NCBI RefSeq assembly: GCF_000685075.1
Contig: NZ_BAYD01000006.1
Location: forward strand, 124,001 to 188,000
Direction of reading: 5' to 3'
Length of the DNA: 64,000 bases
Origin: Paraburkholderia oxyphila NBRC 105797
GTDB lineage: Bacteria > Pseudomonadota > Gammaproteobacteria > Burkholderiales > Burkholderiaceae
Part shown: piece after piece, positions 57,356 to 64,000 of the stretch
How the letters are laid out: each line of letters begins with the position of its first letter
How positions within the stretch are numbered: position 1 is the first letter of the stretch
Notes under the pieces: generated by a model
Told to the model about the DNA's origin: nothing
Databases searched by the model: none
Seen by the model: only the letters and a program-made list of their open reading frames with translations
Program-made: the position numbers and the translations under genes

Positions 57356-57637
57356 ATGACCGACCTTGCAACCTTGAAGAAGCGCTTGCTGGCCGACCCT
57401 GCCACCCTGGCCGAGTACGAGGTGCAGGCGCCGGAGTTTGCCGTCGCGCGCGAACGCATCGCCGCTCGTGTACGCGCTGGATTGACGCAGGAACAGGTGG
57501 CCGAGAGGATGCAGACGACCCAATCGACCATCGCGCGCATGGAGAGCGGCCGCACGATGCCGTCGCTGCGCACGCTGGCCCGTTATGCCGAAGCGACGGG
57601 AAGCCGAGTCGTGGTGCGGCTGGAAGCCGCCAAGTAG
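57356..57637 (+). CDS. XRE-type antitoxin (HigA-like)
   Basis: The protein has 93 residues with a helix-turn-helix at about 38-90: RVRAGLTQEQVAERMQTTQSTIARMESGRTMPSLRTLARYAEATG. The N-terminal helix LATLKKRLLADPATLAEYE is the typical toxin-binding part of this antitoxin group. It follows the dead toxin gene by 3 bases, the usual toxin-antitoxin order for HigBA. With no live toxin it may be an orphan that neutralises related toxins or only represses its own promoter. Confidence 0.87.
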   Translation: MTDLATLKKRLLADPATLAEYEVQAPEFAVARERIAARVRAGLTQEQVAERMQTTQSTIARMESGRTMPSLRTLARYAEATGSRVVVRLEAAK

Positions 57638-57951
57638 TTGGACTGCCGCGAGACGGTTTCAGGCAGAATCGGCGGGCACCGGTGCGGCGATGTCTGCCCC
57701 GGTTGCGCGACGCCGCAATTGGGCCGACCGTTTATGACGCGCTGGAAATTGTGGGTGCTGCACCTCAATCAGATGGAGCCGAGTCATCGTTTGTCGATCT
57801 GGAGTACTGAATTCAGACCGGTTGTCTGCAAGTGATGGTCGTTGTGGGCTGCCTGTGGTTCGGTTCCGGATTGCGGGAGGGCGGTTACTTTCTTTTCAAT
57901 ACGCACGCGAATACCCTAAAATTCATGCTCATGCTGCAGTAAGGAGCGAAC
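57638..57951. other. Intergenic region after the antitoxin gene
   Basis: I see no supported gene. An AT-rich tract with CCCTAAAATT lies about 40 bases before the next gene and is a likely promoter. Confidence 0.4.
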
Positions 57952-58176
57952 ATGGACAGGAAAAAGGCTGAGCACGTTCTTATCGAGGCCGATGAAGTCG
58001 CCGAGCTGGTACTGGAGGGCTTCGATATGACGATGGGAACCGCAGAGGGGCGCGCGCTCTACGATCGCGCATTTACCACGTACATCCGAAGCGAGATTGG
58101 TGATTTGCCCCTATCGGAACTTTACGACGCATTGAAGGGTTCTACGGGACCTATTACTTCAGCCGCTCAGTTGTAG
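57952..58176 (+). CDS. Small uncharacterised soluble protein
   Basis: This 74-residue, acidic and mostly helical protein (MDRKKAEHVLIEADEVAELVLEGFD..) has no signal peptide. TAAGGAGCGAAC gives an excellent ribosome site. A terminator follows about 95 bases after the stop. It lies between toxin-antitoxin remnants and an SRAP gene, in an accessory patch. No family is recognised. Confidence 0.65.
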   Translation: MDRKKAEHVLIEADEVAELVLEGFDMTMGTAEGRALYDRAFTTYIRSEIGDLPLSELYDALKGSTGPITSAAQL

Positions 58177-58269
58177 CGCGATCACGCTTCTGAGTTTCGC
58201 CGGCCGTCTCGCCAGGATGGGCCTCGCGAATGGCTCGACGAAGCTGAGGATAGTGAACGTTTGAACAGA

Positions 58270-58300
58270 AGGGCTCGCCATTCAGGCGGGCCTTTTCTTA
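58270..58300 (+). terminator. Terminator after the 74-residue protein gene
   Basis: GGGCTCGCC pairs with GGCGGGCC (one G-T) around ATTCA and is followed by TTTTCTTATT. The rest of the 301-base gap to the SRAP gene shows no gene. Confidence 0.7.
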
Positions 58301-58477
58301 TTCGTACGATGATGAGGATCGGATGTGACCTCCAGGCGGCGCTCGTCCTCGCTCCAGCGCTCTCGCTTCCACTGGGAAACTGGCGCCATTTGAACCTCAG
58401 AGCCGGTGCGAATACACAGTGCTGTCAGGGCTGACGCTGACTTGGCTATGATGGTGGCTCGCCACCGGGAGTCGCCC

Positions 58478-59140
58478 ATGTGCACGAATTACGCCGCCGC
58501 ACGCCGCGATCAGCTCTTCAAGCACTTCGGCGTCGAGCCGCCCGACAGCCCGTGGCGCGACGAGGTCTACAAGGACTATCCAGCGCCGATCATCCGGCGC
58601 GTCGATGGCGCCGTGCGGGTAGACGTGGCGACGTTCGGAATGAGGCCGAAGAAGCACATTCCCAAGGGAGTGAGAGACTTCGACACCATGAATGCGCGTG
58701 CGGAGACGGTCGGCGAGAAACGAAACTTCAGCGGCGCCTGGAAAGGGCTACAGCTTTGTTTGATCCCGGCCGATGCGTTCTACGAATTCAGCTATGAGAC
58801 CGGGAAAGCCGTACGTTGGCGCATCGGCATGGCCGACGGCTCTCCGTTTGCGATAGCCGGGCTATGGCGCGAGTGGAACGAGGCTGATGGGCTCGCCTAT
58901 TCGTTCACTATGTTGACGGTCAACTCGGCTGAGCATCCGCTCATGAGTCGCTTCCACAAGCCTGACGATGAGAAGCGCTCGGTCGTGATCCTGCCTGCCG
59001 AGGAATATGAAGGTTGGCTCGCCAGCAGGTCGATGGACGAGGCGCGCTCGTTCTTGAATCTCTTTCCGGCAAACAAGATGCATGCGGAGGCGTTTCCAGC
59101 GCCGCCGCGCGCGGCGAAAGACAAAGACGTCGGTGCGTAG
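58478..59140 (+). CDS. SRAP-domain protein (YedK/HMCES-like abasic site shield)
   Basis: The protein has 220 residues. The catalytic Cys is residue 2 (MCTNYAAA). The other active-site parts are the Asn in FDTMNARAET, the Glu in ADAFYEFSYE and the His in SAEHPLMSRFHKP. SRAP proteins form a DNA-protein crosslink at abasic sites in single-stranded DNA. The start is fixed by the need for Cys2 after Met removal. The C-terminus ends in a short basic tail. Confidence 0.9.
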   Translation: MCTNYAAARRDQLFKHFGVEPPDSPWRDEVYKDYPAPIIRRVDGAVRVDVATFGMRPKKHIPKGVRDFDTMNARAETVGEKRNFSGAWKGLQLCLIPADAFYEFSYETGKAVRWRIGMADGSPFAIAGLWREWNEADGLAYSFTMLTVNSAEHPLMSRFHKPDDEKRSVVILPAEEYEGWLASRSMDEARSFLNLFPANKMHAEAFPAPPRAAKDKDVGA

Positions 59141-59480
59141 CGCGTGCGAGATTGGCCGCTTGCCATGCTCGAAAGCTCGCTAAACCAGGCGGGCCCTTTT
59201 CATTTTCGGGCAGACTTTGCGCGGCGTCGCTGAACGGAAATGACGCGCTAGAGCTTCAGGGAGTGGGCAAGCGAATCACCCAAGCAAAAAGCTTCCGCGC
59301 TGGAAGCCTTGTGTATTTGCCGGTGGAGAGACGGCGATTCGAAGCATGTCCAGGCTATTAACCTGTACACGCATGAGCAAGGAGATTCCCAGATCGGATT
59401 CTTTTGGACTTGAAAGCAAAAAAGGCACTGTGCAAATCACAGTGCCTTTCTCTAACTGCTTGAGCTACCGGGGAATTCTT
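59141..59480. other. Intergenic region between the SRAP gene and tRNA-His
   Basis: No gene is supported. It contains the tRNA-His terminator near its right end. Confidence 0.4.
59417..59449 (-). terminator. Terminator of tRNA-His
   Basis: GGCACTGTG (59424-59432) pairs perfectly with CACAGTGCC (59438-59446); read on the minus strand it runs into TTTTTTGC. Confidence 0.88.
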
Positions 59481-59556
59481 TGGGGTGGCTGATGGGACTC
59501 GAACCCACGACAACAGGAATCACAATCCTGGACTCTACCAACTGAGCTACAGCCAC
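59481..59556 (-). tRNA. tRNA-His (GTG)
   Basis: This 76-base tRNA has an encoded CCA. The acceptor GTGGCTG pairs with CAGCCAC, the discriminator base is C, and the base before position 1 is G, which gives the encoded G-1 expected for tRNA-His. The anticodon loop TTGTGAT contains GTG. A TATAAT -10 box lies at 59623-59618 on the minus strand. Confidence 0.96.
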
Positions 59557-59653
59557 CACTGTTCCAACTATCTTCTTGTTGTCGCTGCTTTGTGAGCGGC
59601 GTCAATCAAGAAGCAAGATTATATACACGACAGATCGGGCTTGCCTAGCCCCT

Positions 59654-60679
59654 TTATTCAAATATTTCAGAAGAAAGCTCCGCCGGCGCCTCCATGGGGC
59701 CGCGCAGATGCGCGCGCGCTTCTGCGAAGATCGCGAGATCGCCCTTGGCGAGCTTGCGGTTGTCCGACAGCACGCGCCGCCAGCCGCGTGCACCGGCTTC
59801 GCCGCGATACAGCCCCAGGGCATGACGCGTGATCGCGCCCAGGTAAGTGCCGCGCGCGATTTCGCTCGCGCAATAGTCCACCAGCCTCGCTTCGACCTCG
59901 TCGCGCGTGAGCGCCGCTTCACTCGAGCCGTAGAAACGCGCATCGACGTCGGCCAGCACGTAGGGGTTGTGGTAAGCCTCACGCCCGAGCATCACGCCGT
60001 CGACGTGCTCGAGGTGCTCAGCCACTTCGTCGAGCGTCTTGATGCCGCCGTTGATGATGATCTCGAGCTTTGGGAAATCGCGCTTGAGCCGGTACGCGTA
60101 GTCGTACTTGAGCGGCGGGATCTCGCGATTTTCCTTCGGGCTCAGGCCCTTCAGGATGGCATTGCGCGCGTGCACGATGAAAACCGTGCAACCCGCATCC
60201 GCGATGGTGCCGACGAAATCGCGCACGAACGCGTAGTCCTCGACCGCATCCACGCCGATACGGTGCTTGACTGTCACCGGCACGGAAACCGCGTCGCGCA
60301 TCGCCTTCACGCAATCGGCCACGAGCTGCGGTTCGTTCATCAGGCAGGCGCCGAACGCGCCGCGCTGGACGCGCTCGGACGGGCAGCCGCAATTCAGGTT
60401 GATCTCGTCATAGCCCCATTGCTCGCCGAGCTTGGCCGAGCGGGCGAGATCGGCCGGTTCGCTGCCGCCGAGCTGCAGCGCGACGGGCGCTTCGCCGGGC
60501 GTGAACGCGAGATGGCGCGGCACGTCGCCGTGGAGCAGGGCGCCCGTCGTCACCATCTCCGTATACAGCCACGTGTGCCGGGAGATGAAGCGGTGCAGCG
60601 AGCGACAGTGGCGATCGGTCCAGTCCATCATGGGTGCGACGGACACGCGGCGGGGACTGGCGATACGGTTGGCGGACAT
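59654..60679 (-). CDS. dusA: tRNA-dihydrouridine(20/20a) synthase
   Basis: The protein has 341 residues. The FMN-binding TIM barrel has VSVAPMMDWTDRHCR near residue 12, EINLNCGCPSERVQRGAFGACLM with the catalytic Cys near 97, IVHARNAILKGLSPKENREIPPL near 170 and INGGIKTLDEVAEHLEHVDGVMLGREAYHNP near 211. It reduces U20/U20a in the D-loop of tRNAs with NADPH. The gene is a known phage integration target in proteobacteria, but it is intact here with no integrase nearby. Confidence 0.95.
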   Translation of the reverse strand: MSANRIASPRRVSVAPMMDWTDRHCRSLHRFISRHTWLYTEMVTTGALLHGDVPRHLAFTPGEAPVALQLGGSEPADLARSAKLGEQWGYDEINLNCGCPSERVQRGAFGACLMNEPQLVADCVKAMRDAVSVPVTVKHRIGVDAVEDYAFVRDFVGTIADAGCTVFIVHARNAILKGLSPKENREIPPLKYDYAYRLKRDFPKLEIIINGGIKTLDEVAEHLEHVDGVMLGREAYHNPYVLADVDARFYGSSEAALTRDEVEARLVDYCASEIARGTYLGAITRHALGLYRGEAGARGWRRVLSDNRKLAKGDLAIFAEARAHLRGPMEAPAELSSEIFE

Positions 60680-61119
60680 GGCAAATCGGTGCGCGAGAGG
60701 CGCGGCAAGCGTGGATCAACCTTCTATTTTATCGCAAGCGGCCACGACCGTTCTCTGCGATTTTGCACTGCGGCAATGCGGGTGAGGGCGCACTGCGATA
60801 CGCGCAGTGGCCTGCGGGAAGCGCTTCCAGCGGGCCTTGCAGCGTGAAAGACCCTTTTCTCGTTATGTAATCCCGCCTTCGCGTGGTGCGTCGCGCAAAA
60901 AATTTTGGGACGTCATTTTAGGGTCTGTTCGTCGCTCAGGCAAGCCAGGACTGGCAGACGCGATTGTTTCCGGTGTTGGAATAGTAAATTCGGATTATCG
61001 CGATTATTTTTCGATAGTAGGTGTATACACTAGGTCTCATTGACGCAGCTCGTGGGCAATGACCTCCTAGGCGCGGCGCCATCCCCGAACCGCAACTGAA
61101 CCTGATCTTGGAGCCCACC
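60680..61119. other. Intergenic region with a GTGTATACAC palindrome
   Basis: No gene is supported in these 440 bases. A perfect palindrome GTGTATACAC at 61021-61030 lies 90 bases before the next gene and overlaps a possible -10 (TATACA). Confidence 0.45.
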
Positions 61120-61395
61120 ATGAAGACCAAACTGATCGCAGCGCTGCTGGTCGCAGCTTCCGCTTCTATCGCCGCTCCGGCTTTCGCCAGCGGCTATGGC
61201 CCGGCACCGTTCTATCGTCCGGACGTTGGCGCACCGGCTTCGCAGCAAGGCCAGAGCGCGCAGACCGTCACCGCAGAGCGCGCCCAGCAGCAAGGCGTCG
61301 ATTCGTCGTACGGCGGCGTGTCGGGTGTGGCGACCCAGTCGGGCACGCGCACTGACCAAACGCCGCGCGCACAGCAAGTGTTCTTCGGCCAGTAA
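61120..61395 (+). CDS. Small exported protein, unknown
   Basis: This 91-residue protein has a clear signal peptide (MKTKLIAALLVAASASIAAPAFA, cut near residue 23). The mature part is Gln/Ser/Gly-rich and lacks cysteines. GGAG lies before the ATG and a strong terminator follows, so it is a monocistronic, probably well-expressed gene. Such proteins are common in Burkholderia and have no known function. Confidence 0.75.
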   Translation: MKTKLIAALLVAASASIAAPAFASGYGPAPFYRPDVGAPASQQGQSAQTVTAERAQQQGVDSSYGGVSGVATQSGTRTDQTPRAQQVFFGQ

Positions 61396-61438
61396 GCCTT
61401 TCGCTGTCTGAAGCGCCGTCCGTCTGCCGGGCGGCCCG

Positions 61439-61473
61439 AACGCCGGGTGTCCTCTGGACCCCGGCGTTTTGCT
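61439..61473 (+). terminator. Terminator after the small exported protein gene
   Basis: AACGCCGGG (61439-61447) pairs with CCCGGCGTT (61460-61468), with more pairing inside the loop, and is followed by TTGC. Confidence 0.75.
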
Positions 61474-61518
61474 TTGGCGCGCTTGTCATGCCCGGAGTGC
61501 CGATGTTGCCGGTCGTGC

Positions 61519-61761
61519 TCAGGGCGCGGCGCGCACGCGCTGGTCGATCGCCTCGCGGATGCGATCGAAGGCGGCGTCGAACGCGTTGTCCTGGGTGGGA
61601 AAGCGCCCGGCGGCTACGCCGTCGATCGGCACGCTGTCGTGCGTGTTGTCGGTGAGGCTGTGGATTGTCTGAGTCGAAACGAAGTAGCCGGCCGCATGGT
61701 CGCCGTCCACGCCGGCGGTCATGTCGAATCCCATGTAGTCATAGCTGCGTCGATTTTCCAT
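61519..61761 (-). CDS. Small uncharacterised protein
   Basis: This 80-residue protein (MENRRSYDYMGFDMTAGVDG..) ends with an Ala/Phe helix (NAFDAAFDRIREAIDQRV). AGAGGAGAAAGGGG gives a strong ribosome site. It is divergent from the RcnB-like gene, with 197 bases between the starts. Layout resembles the protein at 55851-56099. The function is unknown. Confidence 0.68.
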   Translation of the reverse strand: MENRRSYDYMGFDMTAGVDGDHAAGYFVSTQTIHSLTDNTHDSVPIDGVAAGRFPTQDNAFDAAFDRIREAIDQRVRAAP

Positions 61762-61958
61762 GCCCCTTTCTCCTCTGTCGTTCCTGCCGATTCTGGCACG
61801 ACTGGCGCGCGCGGCGCCGCGCGCTGTGCATGGCTCGGCCGTGTTCGAATCGGCCGTCCCGTACGCTGTACTAACATGACTTGCGGGGGTGCGCACCGCG
61901 CGTGCTGCGTCGCGCACCTGCAACGCCAGGCCGTTGCTGGCCAACCAGGAGGTGAACA

Positions 61959-62288
61959 ATGAAGAAACGAGTGTTGCTTCTTGCCGCGCTGGCGCTTCCG
62001 GGCCTGCTCGCGTCGGCGTTTTCCTTTGCTCAGCAGCCGCCCCGTCCGGGGCCGAACGAGTATCACGGCGGTCCGCCGCCCAATCATCCGCCGCCCGACA
62101 TGCCCGCACCGCAATGGCACAGGGGCGATCGGGTCTCACCCGAATTCCGCGATCGTCAATACGTGGTAGAGGACTGGCGCGAATATCACCTGAAGCCGCC
62201 GCCGCGCGGCTATCACTGGGTCGGCGTGGGCGGTCAGTATTATCTGGTGAGCAATTCGAACTGGACCGTGGAGCGCGTCGGGCCGTAA
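61959..62288 (+). CDS. RcnB-like periplasmic protein
   Basis: The protein has 109 residues. The signal peptide MKKRVLLLAALALPGLLASAFSFA is cut near residue 24. A Pro-rich linker leads into the RcnB domain: RGDRVSPEFRDRQYVVEDWREYHLKPPPRGYHWVGVGGQYYLVS. RcnB of E. coli is a periplasmic protein that affects nickel and cobalt homeostasis; many homologues have other or unknown roles. AGGAGGTGAACA gives an ideal ribosome site. Confidence 0.85.
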   Translation: MKKRVLLLAALALPGLLASAFSFAQQPPRPGPNEYHGGPPPNHPPPDMPAPQWHRGDRVSPEFRDRQYVVEDWREYHLKPPPRGYHWVGVGGQYYLVSNSNWTVERVGP

Positions 62289-62585
62289 CACCGCCTGAGA
62301 AGGCGGCTCGCGCGCGGCCAATGACGTGGCGGCCCAAGAGCCGCTGTCGCCAGCGTTGTCGCGCGCCGCGCAGTATGTCGATTGCAGGGCCGGGCCGGCT
62401 GAGCCGTGTCCGGCCTTTTTGCGTGCCGACCCGGCAACCGCGCGGTATCTGTGCTGTCACCACGCGTGTTGCCGCGCCCATGCGGGGCGCTCGCGCGGGC
62501 CGGGCGCATTTTCCGGCGCCTGAAAAAAATCGGCGGGCGTGATAGTTTCGCCGTTCCCTCCAACCAGACGATGGAAAACGCTTCG

Positions 62586-63638
62586 ATGGAATACCGCACT
62601 CTCGGCGACACGAACGTCAAAGTGAGCCTGATCGGCCTCGGCACGATGACTTGGGGCGAGCAGAACACTGAGCGCGAAGCGCACGAGCAGATCGATTACG
62701 CGCTCGATCACGGCGTCACGCTCATCGATGCCGCGGAAATGTATCCGGTGCCGCCGCGCCCCGAAACGCAGGGGCAGACTGAACGCTTCATCGGCACATG
62801 GCTCGCGCAGCATCGCGCCGCGCGCGATCGCATCGTGCTCGCGACCAAGATGACGGGCCCGGCGCGTCAGCCGCACAATCCGCGTCATATCCGCGGCGAG
62901 GGCAATCAGTTCGACCGCAAGAACCTGACCGAGGCGCTCGAAGGCAGCCTCAAGCGCCTGCAGACCGATTACGTCGATCTCTATCAGTTGCACTGGCCCG
63001 ACCGCAGCACGATGACCTTCGGCCGCAATGCCTATCCGTGGGTCGACGATGCCTATACGGTGCCGATCGAGGAGACGCTCGCCGTGCTGGCGGATTTCGT
63101 GAAGGCGGGCAAGGTGCGCCATATCGGCGTGTCGAACGAGACGCCCTGGGGCGTCGCGCAATTCCTGCGCGCTGCCGAAAAGCTGGGCCTGCCGCGCATC
63201 GTCAGCATCCAGAATCCGTATAGCCTCCTCAACCGCACCTTCGAAAGCGGGCTCTCCGAGTTCACGCATCGTGACGGCATTGGCCTGCTCGCGTATTCGC
63301 CGCTCGCGTTCGGCTGGCTCTCGGGCAAGTACGAGGGCGGCGCGCGGCCCGAGGGCGCGCGCATCACACTGTTCGAGCGCTTTCAGCGCTATAGCAAGCC
63401 GCAGGCGGTGGCGGCCACGTCGCGCTATGTGGCGCTCGCGAGGGAACTGGGGCTAACGCCTGCGCAATTCGCGCTCGCGTTCGTCAACAGCCGCCCGTTC
63501 GTGACGAGCAACCTGATCGGCGCGACTTCCGTTGCGCAGTTGAAGGAGAATATCGGCAGCGTCGATGTCCGGCTCTCGCCCGAAGTGCTCGCGCAGATCG
63601 ACGTGCTGCACGAAGCGCAGCCCAATCCCGCGCCGTGA
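62586..63638 (+). CDS. Aldo/keto reductase (Tas-like)
   Basis: The protein has 350 residues from MEYRTLGDTNVKVS; an in-frame ATG five codons upstream is also possible. The catalytic tetrad is visible: Asp in TLIDAAEMY, Tyr in EMYPVPPRPETQG, Lys in ATKMTG and His in LYQLHWPDRS. NADP binding at the C-terminus uses NLIGATSVAQLKENIGS. It is closest to the Tas branch, whose substrate is unclear. Confidence 0.92.
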   Translation: MEYRTLGDTNVKVSLIGLGTMTWGEQNTEREAHEQIDYALDHGVTLIDAAEMYPVPPRPETQGQTERFIGTWLAQHRAARDRIVLATKMTGPARQPHNPRHIRGEGNQFDRKNLTEALEGSLKRLQTDYVDLYQLHWPDRSTMTFGRNAYPWVDDAYTVPIEETLAVLADFVKAGKVRHIGVSNETPWGVAQFLRAAEKLGLPRIVSIQNPYSLLNRTFESGLSEFTHRDGIGLLAYSPLAFGWLSGKYEGGARPEGARITLFERFQRYSKPQAVAATSRYVALARELGLTPAQFALAFVNSRPFVTSNLIGATSVAQLKENIGSVDVRLSPEVLAQIDVLHEAQPNPAP

Positions 63639-63677
63639 ATTTGGCTTGATCAAGCGTTGCGCGTGCTGGCATCATGC

Positions 63678-63712
63678 GGCGCGCGCCGTCCGGTCCGCCG
63701 GACGCGCGCCTT
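63678..63712 (+). terminator. Strong hairpin after the aldo/keto reductase gene, probable terminator
   Basis: GGCGCGCG and CCGTCCGG pair with CCGGAC and GCGCGCC around a TCCG loop. The T-run is weak (TTGCTTG). Confidence 0.5.
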
Positions 63713-63770
63713 GCTTGACCCGCTCGACCCCAATCATCCGACCCGAGCCCCTTAGCGGAGTATCACAACA

Positions 63771-64000
63771 ATGACGAGCGCACGCGACGCGCAACCACCC
63801 CAGTCGCCGCCCTCCTGGGGCTGGCCCCTTTTTATTCTGCTGGCCGTTGCCGGTCTGTTCTATGTGAAGTGGTTCCCGTATTACCACCGCGCATTTACGG
63901 CCGAGGCAACGCACTCGATCGGCAAATCCATCCTGATGGGCGGCGAGGCGAGCGCGCCCGAGCCTTCCGTGAGCGCCGCGCTCGACTATGCCTTTGCCTA
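63771..64000 (+). CDS. YraQ/ArsP-type permease, 3' truncated by the window
   Basis: The first 76 codons are visible. After a Pro/Gln-rich start comes a membrane helix WGWPLFILLAVAGLFYVKWF followed by YYHRAFTAEATHSIGKSILMG, a pattern seen in DUF318/YraQ-ArsP permeases of Burkholderiaceae. The frame is open to the window end. The ATG at 63771 has GCGGAGTATCACAACA upstream. Confidence 0.65.
   Translation, partial: MTSARDAQPPQSPPSWGWPLFILLAVAGLFYVKWFPYYHRAFTAEATHSIGKSILMGGEASAPEPSVSAALDYAFA

Noticed and set aside
57638..57835. 65-codon open frame after the antitoxin gene
   Set aside because: It has no ribosome site and unusual codon use, and it overlaps no conserved motif.
59481..60679. tRNA-His and dusA as a phage or island attachment site
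   Set aside because: Both genes are complete, and I see no integrase or direct repeat of a gene 3' end nearby.

Overview
The window is a chromosomal segment of a high-GC betaproteobacterium, most likely a member of the Burkholderiaceae close to Paraburkholderia, Caballeronia or Burkholderia. The evidence is strong GC bias at third codon positions, a second Hfq with a long low-complexity tail, a DUF2968 protein, several small proteins typical of Burkholderia, and an alkanesulfonate cluster ending in a molbindin gene (ssuF). No replication origin, rRNA operon, CRISPR array, intact insertion sequence or prophage was seen. Four tRNA genes are present: two Leu(CAG), one initiator Met and one His.

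Layout. 1-4.5 kb: the 3' part of zapE, a stand-alone IS5-type transposase N-terminal domain, a DUF2147 protein, then a decayed locus (a two-partner-secretion transporter fragment on the minus strand and a frameshifted sigma-54 activator), then a DUF2968 protein. 4.6-10 kb: a small acidic protein, a second Hfq, a Gly/Ser lipoprotein, and a tight ECF sigma / anti-sigma / VAO-type flavoprotein / exported-protein operon. 10-18.7 kb: fadD, an MFS carboxylate transporter, a TPR-glycosyltransferase, an SDR and a second acyl-CoA synthetase. 18.9-28.3 kb: an oxalate catabolism cluster made of a GntR regulator, oxc, frc, a PAS protein, pntA, pntB and an OxlT-like oxalate/formate transporter. Here oxalate is imported, activated by CoA transfer from formyl-CoA (Frc) and decarboxylated (Oxc). 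The included transhydrogenase suggests that redox from formate is moved to NADPH.

28.7-35 kb: two tandem tRNA-Leu(CAG) units, each with its own consensus promoter and terminator, then the housekeeping genes rnr, rlmB and rpiA and a Crp/Fnr regulator. 35.6-39.6 kb: a bifunctional GDP-mannose enzyme, a FadR-type regulator and a Gfo/Idh/MocA oxidoreductase. 39.6-41.5 kb: an AT-rich islet with three start/stop-overlapping minus-strand genes, a PAAR-domain protein, a SleB-like cell wall hydrolase and a signal-peptide protein. I read this as an orphan type VI secretion effector-immunity module, and it is the most interesting system in the window. 42-47.6 kb: an amino-acid ABC permease and binding protein, pyrD, the two N-degron aminoacyl transferases bpt and aat, a Nudix hydrolase and the initiator tRNA.

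47.8-56.5 kb: a UPF0303 protein, an SMR transporter, small proteins, a TetR regulator, a 3-hydroxyisobutyryl-CoA hydrolase-like protein, a membrane protein, and ssuD-ssuC-ssuB-ssuF without ssuE or ssuA. 56.5-59.2 kb: an accessory patch with an AT-rich relic, a dead RelE/HigB-like toxin gene beside an intact antitoxin gene, a small unknown gene and an SRAP-domain protein. 59.4-64 kb: tRNA-His, dusA, small exported proteins, an RcnB-like protein, an aldo/keto reductase and the start of a YraQ/ArsP-type permease.

Protein family names are assigned by recognising motifs and overall sequence, with no database search. Coordinates come from reading starts, stops and ribosome binding sites in the sequence.
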